NCBI RefSeq assembly: GCF_024346135.1
Contig: NZ_JAGQCJ010000010.1
Location: 46,074-110,073 of the forward strand
Direction of reading: 5' to 3'
DNA: 64,000 nucleotides
Source of the DNA: Cyanobium sp. CH-040
Lineage (GTDB): Bacteria; Cyanobacteriota; Cyanobacteriia; PCC-6307; Cyanobiaceae
Shown here: one piece after another, positions 1 through 9,208 of the stretch
Numbering within the stretch: the stretch's first letter is position 1
How the letters are laid out: each line of letters begins with the position of its first letter
The notes under the pieces: model-generated
What the model was told of the DNA's origin: nothing
The model's database searches: none
What the model saw: only the letters and a program-made list of their open reading frames with translations
Position numbers and translations under genes: made by a program

Positions 1-2051
1 ACCCCGAGTTCGGAACGGGCTGCGTGAAGGTGACCCCCGCCCACGACCCCAACGACTTCGCCATCGGTCAGCGCCACGACCTGCCGCTGATCACGGTGAT
101 GAACCGCGACGGCACCATGAACGAAGCCGCCGGCCGCTTCGCCGGGCTGGATCGCTTCGAGGCCCGCCAGGCCGTGGTGGCGGCGATGGAGGCGGAGGGC
201 TTTTTGGTGCGTGTGGAGCCCCACCGCCACAGCGTGCCGTTTTCGGATCGCGGCAAGGTGCCGGTGGAGCCCCTGCTCTCCACCCAGTGGTTCGTGACGG
301 CCGAGCCCCTGGCCGCCCGCTGTCGCGACGCCCTGGACCATCCCGCCGGCGCCGCGCCGCGCTTCGTGCCGGAGCGCTGGGAGAAGGTGTACCGCGACTG
401 GCTCACCGGCATCCGCGACTGGTGCATCTCGCGCCAGCTGTGGTGGGGCCACCGCATCCCCGCCTGGTTCGTGGTGAGCGAGACCGGCGGCGCGATCACC
501 GACAGCACCCCCTATGTGGTGGCGCGGGATGAGGCCGAAGCGATGGCGAAGGCAGAGGCGCAGTTCGGCGGCGGCACCCACGCCCACCCGGTGGTGCTGG
601 AGCAGGACCCCGACGTGCTCGACACCTGGTTCTCCAGCGGCCTGTGGCCCTTCTCCACCCTGGGCTGGCCCGAGACGGGCGCCGCCGATCTGCAGCGCTG
701 GTATCCCACCAGCGTGCTGGTGACGGGCTTCGACATCATCTTCTTCTGGGTGGCCCGGATGACGATGATGGCCGGTGCTCTGGTGGCTGAGGGCGGCGGC
801 GACCCGGCGGCCTGGATGCCCTTCCGGGACGTGTACATCCACGGCCTGGTGCGCGATGAGAACAACCGCAAGATGAGCAAATCGGCGGGCAACGGCATCG
901 ACCCGCTGCTGCTGATCGAGCGCTACGGCGCCGACGCCCTCCGCTTCGCCCTGGTGCGCGAGGTGGCCGGCGCCGGCCAGGACATCCGCCTCGACTACGA
1001 CCGCAAGAGCGACACCTCGGCCACGGTGGAGGCGGCGCGCAACTTCGCCAACAAGCTCTGGAACGCCACCCGCTTCGCCCTGATGAACCTGGGCGGCGAG
1101 ACACCCGCCAGCCTGGGTGAGCCCGATGCCACGCTGCTGCAGCAGGAAGGGCGGCCCCTGCAGCTGGCCGACCGCTGGATCCTCTCGCGCCTGGCCCGCG
1201 TCAACGGCGAAACGGCCGAGCGCTACGCCAGCTATGGCCTGGGTGAGGCGGCCAAGGGCCTCTATGAGTTCGCCTGGAACGAGGTGTGCGACTGGTATCT
1301 GGAGCTGAGCAAGCGGCGCCTCCAGGTACCGGCCGAGCTGGAGGGCCCTGCCCGCGAGGCGGCCCTGGCCGATCAGCGCAGCGCCCGGCAGGTGCTCGCG
1401 AAAGTGCTGCAGGAACTGCTGGTGATGCTGCACCCGCTGATGCCCCACCTCAGCGAGGAGCTCTGGCACGGGCTCAGCGGCGAGCCGGACGCCACCTTCC
1501 TCGCCCTGCAGCACTGGCCGCAGGCCGACGATGCCGCCCTTGACGAGGCGCTGGAGGCGAGCTTCGCCGAGCTGATCGAGGCGATCCGGGTGGTGCGCAA
1601 CCTGCGGGCCGTGGCCGGCCTCAAACCAGCCCAGCCGGCGCCGGTGCAGTTCGTCACCGGCCGCGGCGAGCTGGCCGCGCTGCTGCAGGAGGCCACGGCC
1701 GACATCACCGCCCTCACCCGTGCCGAGAGCGTGGCTGTGCTCAGCCCCGATCAGCTGGAAGTCAGCCGCGGTGGTGCCGGCGGCCAGCGGCGGGCGCTCG
1801 CCGGGGTGTGCGGCGAGCTGCAGGTGCTGCTGCCGATCGAGGGCCTGGTGGATCTCGACGCTCTGCGCGGCCGGCTGGAGAAGGACCTGGCCAAGGCCGA
1901 GAAGGAGATAAAGGGTCTGGCGGGGCGTCTGGCCAACCCGAACTTCGCCGACAAGGCGCCGCCGGCGGTGGTGGCTGAGTGCCGCGCCAACCTGGCGGAG
2001 GCCGAAGCCCAGGGGGAGCTGGCGCGGAAGCGGCTGGCGGAGTTGGGGTGA
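1..2051 (+). CDS. valS: Valine--tRNA ligase, 5'-truncated by window edge
   Basis: This gene charges tRNA-Val with valine in the cytoplasm. The window opens inside it: the reading frame is already open at base 3 with the class I synthetase stretch [16 protein letters not shown], so the N-terminal part with the HIGH motif lies outside. The KMSKS ATP-binding loop is encoded at 870-884 (RKMSKSAGN). It is followed by the anticodon-binding helical domain and a C-terminal Lys/Glu/Ala-rich coiled coil ([15 protein letters not shown]), which is the tRNA-binding arm typical of bacterial ValRS. The stop is TGA at 2049-2051. The identification is secure; only the start is missing. Confidence 0.97.
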   Translation, partial: PEFGTGCVKVTPAHDPNDFAIGQRHDLPLITVMNRDGTMNEAAGRFAGLDRFEARQAVVAAMEAEGFLVRVEPHRHSVPFSDRGKVPVEPLLSTQWFVTAEPLAARCRDALDHPAGAAPRFVPERWEKVYRDWLTGIRDWCISRQLWWGHRIPAWFVVSETGGAITDSTPYVVARDEAEAMAKAEAQFGGGTHAHPVVLEQDPDVLDTWFSSGLWPFSTLGWPETGAADLQRWYPTSVLVTGFDIIFFWVARMTMMAGALVAEGGGDPAAWMPFRDVYIHGLVRDENNRKMSKSAGNGIDPLLLIERYGADALRFALVREVAGAGQDIRLDYDRKSDTSATVEAARNFANKLWNATRFALMNLGGETPASLGEPDATLLQQEGRPLQLADRWILSRLARVNGETAERYASYGLGEAAKGLYEFAWNEVCDWYLELSKRRLQVPAELEGPAREAALADQRSARQVLAKVLQELLVMLHPLMPHLSEELWHGLSGEPDATFLALQHWPQADDAALDEALEASFAELIEAIRVVRNLRAVAGLKPAQPAPVQFVTGRGELAALLQEATADITALTRAESVAVLSPDQLEVSRGGAGGQRRALAGVCGELQVLLPIEGLVDLDALRGRLEKDLAKAEKEIKGLAGRLANPNFADKAPPAVVAECRANLAEAEAQGELARKRLAELG

Positions 2052-2178
2052 CCGGCCAACGCCGATTCCCCGCGATCCATCCAGGCCAATCCCAGCCATC
2101 CCGGGCACGGGTGGCTGCAGCAGAGATGGGCTGAGGGTAGATGGGTGAGTAAGTTCCAGTCAATTCGCATCGTCATTG

Positions 2179-2847
2179 ATGCAGATGTCGACTCTGCTGA
2201 ATTTCGTGGTCACGTCCTTTGCGTTGATGAATCCGTTGGGTGCCCTGCCCATTTTTCTTGGCTTCACAGCCAGGGAAAGCAAGCCGGTTCAACGCCTTGT
2301 GGCGTTATTCGTCTCCCTCACGGTTCTTGGTCTGCTGCTGATGTTTCTGTTCATCGGTGACCCTCTACTGCGCTTCTTCGGTGTGTCGATCGATGCCTTT
2401 CGCATTGCAGGTGGAATCCTCCTGCTCGTGACGGGACTCAAGATCATCGCTGGCGGAATGGCTGACTCGGGTGATCAGCTCGTGGCTACCGAGGCGGGGG
2501 AGAACAAGCTCAAGGAAGCCGAAACGATCTACCAGAAGATCGTGATCCCGCTGGCAATGCCGCTGATCGTCGGTCCTGGGGCGATCGCCAATGTGATTCT
2601 CTTTTCCAGCCGGGCTGGTCAAGGCCATGTCGTCAGTGGCGGCCTCCTCGTCGCCACGGTGGTGCTCGCCCTTTCGGTGCTGGTGGTGTTTCTCTCCGGG
2701 CGCTGGCTGCAGGACATCCTCGGCCCGATCGGCATGAACCTGCTGCTGCGGGTGATGGGCCTGATGGTTGCCGCGATGGGGGTTCAGTTCATGGTCACCG
2801 GTGTCAGCGAGATCATCGTCAATGAGTTGGCTCCGGCCTTCCGCTGA
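2179..2847 (+). CDS. MarC-family integral membrane protein
   Basis: A protein of about 222 residues made mostly of hydrophobic segments. Near its N-terminus it carries the family hallmark NPLGALPIFLGFT, which is typical of the MarC/UPF0056 family of six-helix inner-membrane proteins. The biochemical role of the family is not settled; older links to multiple antibiotic resistance have not held up. A TTG at 2176 and ATGs at 2179 and 2185 are all in frame within nine bases, so the exact start is open. The gene stands alone between valS and a convergent mechanosensitive channel gene, and its 127-base upstream gap shows no clear promoter. Confidence 0.85.
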   Translation: MQMSTLLNFVVTSFALMNPLGALPIFLGFTARESKPVQRLVALFVSLTVLGLLLMFLFIGDPLLRFFGVSIDAFRIAGGILLLVTGLKIIAGGMADSGDQLVATEAGENKLKEAETIYQKIVIPLAMPLIVGPGAIANVILFSSRAGQGHVVSGGLLVATVVLALSVLVVFLSGRWLQDILGPIGMNLLLRVMGLMVAAMGVQFMVTGVSEIIVNELAPAFR

Positions 2848-2894
2848 ATCACGTCCGTGCGCTGGTTGTGTAGACGCCCATGCCTGGGTTGCGG

Positions 2895-4550
2895 TCAGGT
2901 TGGGGCGCTGTCCTGCTTGCGGGGCATCAGCCGGTTCTCCAGCTCCTCCGAAAGGCGCAGCTCCAGGCCCTCCCCGCTGAGGTGCAGATCGCGCTGGGGG
3001 AAGGGCACGCTGATGCCGCGCTCACGCAGCAGGGCTTCGATGCGGAAGTTGAGGTCGCTCTTGATCTGGTACTGGCGCATGGGCTCACGGATCCACACCA
3101 GCAGGGTGAACTCGAGGGCGCTGTCGCCGAAGCCGCTGAAGAACACTTTCGGTGCCGGTTCCCGCAGCACGGAGGGCTGGCCGTCGCAGGCGGCGATCAG
3201 GGCCTTGCGCACCTCGGTGGTGTCGGAGCCGTAGGCCACCCCCACCGGCACCTGCAGCCGCGACACCGGACTGCCGTGGCTCCAGTTCACCACCCGGGAG
3301 TCGAGGAATTCCGAGTTGGGCACGATGATCGCCACCCCGTCCAGCGACTCCACCACGGTGCTGCGCAGGCCCAGCTTCTGCACCGTGCCCTGCAGGTCAC
3401 CGATCTCCACGAAATCACCCACCTGGATCGGCCGCTCGAAGATGATCACCAGGCCGCTGAGCAGGTTCTTGCTGATCGTCTGCAGGCCGAGGCCCACGCC
3501 CACGCCCAGCACGCTGGCGAACAGGGCCAGGGAGGTGAGATCGAGGCCCCAGAGCTGCAGCAGCACGAGCGCTCCGAAGAACAGCAGCCCGTAGCGGAGC
3601 AGGAAGGCCACAGCCTCCTGCCCCCCCAGGCTCATGCCCGTGTAGCGCAGCACCCGGCTGCGCAGCAGCCGCAGCAGCAGTCCTACGCCCTGCACGAGCA
3701 GCAGCAGCAGCGCCACCAGGATGACGACATCCACCAGGGAGTAGCTGCGGGCCCCCAGCGGCAGGAGCGGCACCGCCAGCCAGCGGCTGGCTCCCGCCGC
3801 GGCCGCGCCGCCCAGGCGGCGGCTGAGCGGAAACTGATCGCCGATCCACACCAGCGCCGCCATCCACACGCCGGCCTGCAGCAGCACCAGCGCCGCCCGC
3901 TGCAGGAAGCGCACGCTGCGGCTGTGCCGTTCCAACGGCTCCTCCGGCTGCAGGGCCCAGGCCTGGGGAAAGCGGCGGTGCCACACAGCCCGCAGACCCC
4001 AGTGCAGGACGGCGGCCACGGCGAGGACCGCCAGCACCCGGGGGAGGACGCGCCTCAGATGGCCGGGGCTCCGTTCGACCCCGGCCCGTGCAAGGGCCTC
4101 CTCCAGTCGCTGGCGCCAGGCCTTCGCCTGTTCCATCGCCTCGAGGCCTTCGGGCACGTCGCGCTCGGTGACGGTGAGCAGGGTGCGGCCGTTGAGCAGC
4201 AGCACCGGCAGGTTGTTCTGCGTGCTCACCTCGATCGCCGCCGCTGTCTCGCCGCTGGCCGCCTCCTCCAGGCGCTGGTTGACGGCGGCGCTGCGCTGCT
4301 CAGCGCTGAGGTCGCCGGAGGGCCAGATGCGGAACAGGGTTCGACCGTCGAGCACGATCGGAGCCGGGCCACGCTCCGAGGCTGTGGTGCCCATCCGGAG
4401 GGGGGACTGGGGCTCGGCCCTGACGGCGCCCGCAAGGCCCTCGCCGCTCCACAACAGCGGCGTCATCGCCACTGCCAGAGCAAGCAGGGTCGCCAGCAGT
4501 GGTGAGACCCACGGCGCGCGGGGGCCGGAGCGGCGGCTGGCAGGCCTCAT
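2895..4550 (-). CDS. MscS-type small-conductance mechanosensitive channel
   Basis: A predicted membrane tension-gated channel of 551 residues, longer than E. coli MscS. The N-terminus looks like a signal peptide or first membrane helix, followed by a soluble region of about 120 residues and then at least four hydrophobic segments. The pore-lining helix and upper beta domain are recognisable near residues 345-420 (SVLGVGVGLGLQ, LSGLVIIFERPIQVGD, the G-x-V motif and IVPNSEFL), with the C-terminal MscS alpha/beta domain after them. The extra N-terminal part resembles multi-helix MscS homologues such as YbdG/YnaI. It converges with the MarC gene and diverges from the carotenoid-oxygenase operon, so the roughly 165 bases on its 5' side may hold promoters for both directions. 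Confidence 0.9.
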   Translation of the reverse strand: MRPASRRSGPRAPWVSPLLATLLALAVAMTPLLWSGEGLAGAVRAEPQSPLRMGTTASERGPAPIVLDGRTLFRIWPSGDLSAEQRSAAVNQRLEEAASGETAAAIEVSTQNNLPVLLLNGRTLLTVTERDVPEGLEAMEQAKAWRQRLEEALARAGVERSPGHLRRVLPRVLAVLAVAAVLHWGLRAVWHRRFPQAWALQPEEPLERHSRSVRFLQRAALVLLQAGVWMAALVWIGDQFPLSRRLGGAAAAGASRWLAVPLLPLGARSYSLVDVVILVALLLLLVQGVGLLLRLLRSRVLRYTGMSLGGQEAVAFLLRYGLLFFGALVLLQLWGLDLTSLALFASVLGVGVGLGLQTISKNLLSGLVIIFERPIQVGDFVEIGDLQGTVQKLGLRSTVVESLDGVAIIVPNSEFLDSRVVNWSHGSPVSRLQVPVGVAYGSDTTEVRKALIAACDGQPSVLREPAPKVFFSGFGDSALEFTLLVWIREPMRQYQIKSDLNFRIEALLRERGISVPFPQRDLHLSGEGLELRLSEELENRLMPRKQDSAPT

Positions 4551-4715
4551 GACACCAGGGTGGTTCGGGAAGGTTAGGAACCGCCCTCAGCGGCAGCTGG
4601 AACCGGCGCCAGCCTCCCCCTCAAGACATCTGTGTCGTGCTGTTGTGTGGCGTCAGTTACACACCGAAGGGTGGCCCGCCACCAGGATGCTGCCGCCAGC
4701 CTCGGGGAACACCCT

Positions 4716-7124
4716 GTGGACCCGCACGCTCCACAGCCCGAGCCCAGCCCGCTGGCTCCCCCGCTTCCGGTCCCATTCCCCGCATCGATCGGGCTGCTCC
4801 GGCGGGAGGGGCTCACGGATGAGCCGCTTCAGGTGCTCGAGGGGTCGCTTCCGCCTGATGTGCATGGCCATGCCTTCTTCATGGGCCCCGGTGGCTTTCT
4901 GGACAGTGAGCCGCTGGGAGCCGATGGCCTGATTCATCCTTCCGCCGACGGCACGCCGCTGTTCAACGGCGATCCGCTGCTGCACCGCCTCGATTTCGGC
5001 GGCGACAAGGTGAGGATCACCAGCCGGATCCCCAAGACGCCTTGCTTTTACACCGATCAGGCCTGCCTTGCCTACGACCTGTGGAAGTCTTTCCGCTACG
5101 CCAACCATGGCCTGGCGCGCCTGTCCTTCAAACTCGGCTTCCGCAATGAGGTGAACACGGCCGTGGTGCCCATGCTCTTCAACAAGGCCGAGGGCAACCG
5201 ACTGATCATCACCTGGGATGCGGGGCGTCACTTCGAGATCGACCCCGACAGCCTCGAGATCGCCACGGCCGTGGGCTTCAATTCCGAATGGCGCGAATGG
5301 ATCCCCCTGCCTCTGCCCTTCGGCATCGTCACCACGCTCGCCCATCCGGCCCACGATCCCCAACTCGAGCAGAAAGCAACTGCTACTGGAGAGAGGGACC
5401 CGCGGCTATTCAGCCTCAACTACGGCAAGTCTATCGGCACGGCTCTGCACCCGATCCTGAATCACCAGGTGGATGCACCGTTCACCCGTAATGATGCGAA
5501 GCTTCAGGCCGATCTGGAGCAGCTGATCACTGTGGCGGAGCGCCTGCTGGGCGCGGCCCGCCGTCTGTTGCGGTTGATCCAATGGCTGGAGAAACGCGTC
5601 CACCCCCGGCTTGGGCATTCGTTTCGAGGTGGACTGCGCGGGCTGCTGCGTCGGCGTCGCACTGATCATGGGCCTGCTGGCTCCACACGAACCGTTGGCA
5701 AGCGCCACGTGACATCTGAACTGCTGGCCCTGCTGGAGGAACAGCTGGAAGAGGGGGCGAAGAGCACCACCGACCACGTGGAGGAACTGCTGCGCTTGCT
5801 GAAGGTGGCGCGCGGGTTGCTCGCCGATGCCGACAGCATGGAGGATTTCGTCGATCTGATCAGCTGGGATGGCCAGAACAAGCTGCAGAAGTGGGCCGTG
5901 CGTGTGGAAGGCGTGAACAAGGAAGATGGCAGCGTCAGTGCCGATGGATCGCCGCGCATCCTGCAGAGCATGCACCAGATGGGGGTGACGGAGAAATATG
6001 TGATCCTGATGGACACCGCATTCAAGCTCGGAGTCGAACAGCTGCTCACCGCTCCCTCGCCGAAGTTTCCGAAAGTGGAGCGGGTGCTGCGCAACCTGCT
6101 GGATTATCGTCAGAGTGATTACACGGTTCTCTATATTATCAGCCGCTGTGATCTGAGGTCGGATCAGGAGGAGGTGACAGCCCGACGGGTGAAGATTCCC
6201 CGTGGCACGGCGCACTTCTTGGTGGATTACGATAATCCTGACGATCGCATCACGCTGCACTGTGCCCATAACACGGGCTGGGATGCGGCGGAGTGGAATC
6301 GTCCCTTTGATGATTTCCCCCACAGCATCTACCCAGGCGTCGTGGGCATGGCCACCGGCAGCACTGACATCAACGTGCTCGGTCGCTATGTGCTGAATGG
6401 GGAAAGCGGGAAGCTGCTGGATAAGCAACTGGCCGAGGATTCCGGCAGGGATCTCACCTGGATGCTGGCGCTGTGTGCCTGGTGCCAACCCGATGGCGTC
6501 ACGCCGCCTGGCCAGATCAAGCAGATCTTCTGGAATGGCTGGGGCAGCCATGGCGATCTGCTTCCCGCCTACATCGAGCGTCTCAACGCTCCGGCTGGCC
6601 CCCGAACTCTCACGTTGGAGGAGGCTAATGATGTGCTGCGCCGTGGCCTGCCTGCCACGCTGCTCCGCCTTGATACGGCCAGCATGACGATTGCCGATCG
6701 CTATGTCTTTCCGGCTGGCCGCTTCGGCAATTCAGTGCAGTTTCTGCCGTCCGAGAGGTCAACGCCCGGGGGCGGTGAGGGCTATCTTTTGTGTGTAGTA
6801 AACGGCAGTGATGACCCCACTCAAAGTGAATTCTGGTTGTTCAATGCTGCCCGGCTTTGGGTCGGCCCCGTCTGCCGCCTCGGTCATCCCGGCCTGAAAG
6901 TGGGGATGACGATTCATTCCACCTGGGTGCCGAGCATCGCAAAGCGCACGGCCACCTATAACGTGCCCGTAAAAACAGACTACGATCAAAGGTTTGTTGA
7001 CATCAAGAGAATGAAACAGAACCCCGAAATACGTGATCTCCAGGATTTTTTTGAGGAGCATGTCTATCCCCATTTTCCTGCCTCCGACGCCTCGCCCACA
7101 GCTCATCAGCAGACCTCTGTTTGA
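4716..7124 (+). CDS. Carotenoid oxygenase family protein with helical insertion
   Basis: A member of the carotenoid cleavage dioxygenase/RPE65 family, non-haem Fe(II) beta-propeller enzymes that cut polyene chains oxidatively. Candidate metal histidines sit in the usual order: LAHPAHDP, MHQMGVTEKY, the DYDNPDDRITLHCAHN region, and HSTWVP near the C-terminus. An insertion of about 150 residues (roughly 5440-5830), rich in Leu/Arg/Glu and predicted helical, interrupts the propeller after LNYGKSIGT and makes the protein unusually long at about 800 residues. I chose GTG 4716 because GGGGA lies just upstream and the conserved region starts soon after; GTG 4632 is an alternative. The stop shares a base with the next gene's start (TGATG), which suggests coupling. 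The substrate is unknown and the sequence is far from classical retinal-forming enzymes. Confidence 0.82.
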   Translation: MDPHAPQPEPSPLAPPLPVPFPASIGLLRREGLTDEPLQVLEGSLPPDVHGHAFFMGPGGFLDSEPLGADGLIHPSADGTPLFNGDPLLHRLDFGGDKVRITSRIPKTPCFYTDQACLAYDLWKSFRYANHGLARLSFKLGFRNEVNTAVVPMLFNKAEGNRLIITWDAGRHFEIDPDSLEIATAVGFNSEWREWIPLPLPFGIVTTLAHPAHDPQLEQKATATGERDPRLFSLNYGKSIGTALHPILNHQVDAPFTRNDAKLQADLEQLITVAERLLGAARRLLRLIQWLEKRVHPRLGHSFRGGLRGLLRRRRTDHGPAGSTRTVGKRHVTSELLALLEEQLEEGAKSTTDHVEELLRLLKVARGLLADADSMEDFVDLISWDGQNKLQKWAVRVEGVNKEDGSVSADGSPRILQSMHQMGVTEKYVILMDTAFKLGVEQLLTAPSPKFPKVERVLRNLLDYRQSDYTVLYIISRCDLRSDQEEVTARRVKIPRGTAHFLVDYDNPDDRITLHCAHNTGWDAAEWNRPFDDFPHSIYPGVVGMATGSTDINVLGRYVLNGESGKLLDKQLAEDSGRDLTWMLALCAWCQPDGVTPPGQIKQIFWNGWGSHGDLLPAYIERLNAPAGPRTLTLEEANDVLRRGLPATLLRLDTASMTIADRYVFPAGRFGNSVQFLPSERSTPGGGEGYLLCVVNGSDDPTQSEFWLFNAARLWVGPVCRLGHPGLKVGMTIHSTWVPSIAKRTATYNVPVKTDYDQRFVDIKRMKQNPEIRDLQDFFEEHVYPHFPASDASPTAHQQTSV

Positions 7125-9208
7125 TGCCTCAGCAACCGCCTTTTCCCCGCTCGATGCTGCGGGCCAGCGCCGCTGAACTCATCGAAGAGCAGCTGGTGGT
7201 GGTGGAGGGTGAGATCCCCGCCGATCTGCAGGGCCATCTGTTCCTGATCGCCCCGGTGGGTTCCGTCAGTTCCGACGGCCTTCCCAACCCCGACGACAGC
7301 CATGTGTGGAACGGCAACGGGCTGATCCATCGCTTCGATCTCAACCAGACCCCCGGCGGTGGGATTGTCCTCACCACCCGCCTGGCCCGCACGCCCTGCT
7401 TCTGGGCCGATCTCGCCACCCGGCCCGGCAGTGCCGCTGCCGGGCTCGGCTTCAGCGACTGGGGCATGTCGCGGTTCTCGGTGCATCTGGGCATGCGCAA
7501 TCAGCTCAACACCGCCTTCGTGCCGATGCGCTTCGGGCCCGATGAGCCCACCCGCCTGCTGCTCACCTTCGACGGCGGCCGTCCCTACGAGATCGATCCG
7601 GTGACCCTGCAGGTGGTGACACCGGTGGGCACCAACGTGGAGTGGCGGCCCGGTGCCGACCTGCCCCTGCCCTTCCCGCCGGTGCTGAGCACGGCCCACC
7701 CGGTGTTCGATCCGGCCACGGCCACCCTGTTCACGGTGAATTACGGGCGCTCCACCGGCAACTTCCTCGACACCATTCCCCTGGTGGACCGGTTGGACCG
7801 GCTGGCCGGCGCCGTGGCACAGGTGTTCCGGCCCCTGGCCCAGCTCGCGGGACTGCTGCTGGCCCCCGTGCGCTCCCTCCTGCGTCGGCGGCTGGGAGTG
7901 GCCGACTTCGTGCATCTGCTGGCCTGGGACGGCCGCGGACCCCTGCGCCGCTGGTCCCTGGTGGATGAGAGGGGCGAGCCCCTGCGCATCGACCAGACCA
8001 TGCACCAGATCGGGGTGAGCCGCGATTACCTGGTGCTGGCCGACACGTCGCTGAAGTTCGGCCTCGAGCAGCTGCTCTCCCGCCCCTTCCGCCGCTGCCC
8101 CGCCCTGAACCGGCTGCTGCGCCGCCTGCTCACCCGTCCCCAGAAGCCGGACACCACCCTCTACGTGGTGCGCCGCGGCGATCTCAGCAGCAGCGCGCCC
8201 ATGGTTGGAGAGAAGGCAGGTGCTGCCGAGACAGGTTCCCCAGTGATCGCCCGGCGGCTGGTGATTCCGCTGGAAGTGGGCCACTTCCTGGTGGACTGGG
8301 CCAACCCAGGGGGGCGCATCAGCCTGCACGCCGCCCACGAGTGCGCCACCGACGTGTCGGAGTGGGTCCGCCCGGAGGACGTTTCCGCCCTGGACGGCCG
8401 GCCCCTCGATCCGGCGCTGCGGGGCATGATCGCCGTGGGCGCCATGGATCTGGGCCGCCTGGGGCGCTACGAGATCGACGGGGAGACCGGTGCGTTTCTG
8501 GCGCGGACCCTGCACGACCAAAGCCTCACCTGGGGGATCGGTCTCTACACCTGCCGCCGGGATGTGGATCCGTCCGCTGCCCCCGACGGCCGCCTGTCGT
8601 CCATCTACTGGCAGTCCCTGGGCTTCTGGGCCGACCTGCTGCCGGAGTTTCTGCGGCGCCTCTATGCCGACTACCCCCATCGTCTGGTGCCGCTGCCGGA
8701 GCTGCTGGAGGGGCCCGCTGCCGGCGGTGGCCGGCCCTCGGCGCTGTTCCGGGTGGACACGGCCACGATGACCATCGCCGATGCCTACCCCTTCCCTCAG
8801 CGGCAGCTGGCCGGCGGCGAATGGCAGACCTGGGTGTGCAATTCGCCCCAGTTCGTGCCCCGGATCAGGCCCGCTGCAGCGCCCGCTGCGGCGGCCGATC
8901 CCGACACTGACGGCTGGATCCTCTGCGTCGCCATCAGCGAGCAGGCCAAGGAGCTGTGGATCTTCGACGCGGCTCACCTGGCCCTCGGCCCCCTCTGCCG
9001 CCTGGCCCATCCCCGCTTCGATCCGGGCTACACCATCCACACCACCTGGCTGGAGTGCATCGAACCGCGCAGCGCTGCCTACTGCGTCGATGCACGGGCC
9101 GACTATGACCCCAGACTGGAGCGCGTTCCGGACGTGGTGCGCGAGCTGTTCGAGCAGCACGTGTACCCCCACGTTGAACCGTGCCCACGTCCCCCGGTTA
9201 CTCCCTGA
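7124..9208 (+). CDS. Second carotenoid oxygenase family protein
   Basis: A 694-residue paralogue of the preceding gene. It opens the same way (LVVVEGEIPADLQGHLF, then GNGLIHRFDL) and keeps the four histidine-bearing stretches: TAHPVFDP, MHQIGVSRDYLVLAD, HFLVDWANP...LHAAHE and IHTTWLE. The helical insertion is present but shorter, a basic stretch around LLRRRLG. ATG 7124 overlaps the upstream TGA. Its own end overlaps the GTG of the cyclase gene by 28 bases, so the three genes are almost certainly one transcript. Two divergent paralogues side by side could act on different carotenoids or form a heteromer; neither can be told from sequence. Confidence 0.85.
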   Translation: MPQQPPFPRSMLRASAAELIEEQLVVVEGEIPADLQGHLFLIAPVGSVSSDGLPNPDDSHVWNGNGLIHRFDLNQTPGGGIVLTTRLARTPCFWADLATRPGSAAAGLGFSDWGMSRFSVHLGMRNQLNTAFVPMRFGPDEPTRLLLTFDGGRPYEIDPVTLQVVTPVGTNVEWRPGADLPLPFPPVLSTAHPVFDPATATLFTVNYGRSTGNFLDTIPLVDRLDRLAGAVAQVFRPLAQLAGLLLAPVRSLLRRRLGVADFVHLLAWDGRGPLRRWSLVDERGEPLRIDQTMHQIGVSRDYLVLADTSLKFGLEQLLSRPFRRCPALNRLLRRLLTRPQKPDTTLYVVRRGDLSSSAPMVGEKAGAAETGSPVIARRLVIPLEVGHFLVDWANPGGRISLHAAHECATDVSEWVRPEDVSALDGRPLDPALRGMIAVGAMDLGRLGRYEIDGETGAFLARTLHDQSLTWGIGLYTCRRDVDPSAAPDGRLSSIYWQSLGFWADLLPEFLRRLYADYPHRLVPLPELLEGPAAGGGRPSALFRVDTATMTIADAYPFPQRQLAGGEWQTWVCNSPQFVPRIRPAAAPAAAADPDTDGWILCVAISEQAKELWIFDAAHLALGPLCRLAHPRFDPGYTIHTTWLECIEPRSAAYCVDARADYDPRLERVPDVVRELFEQHVYPHVEPCPRPPVTP

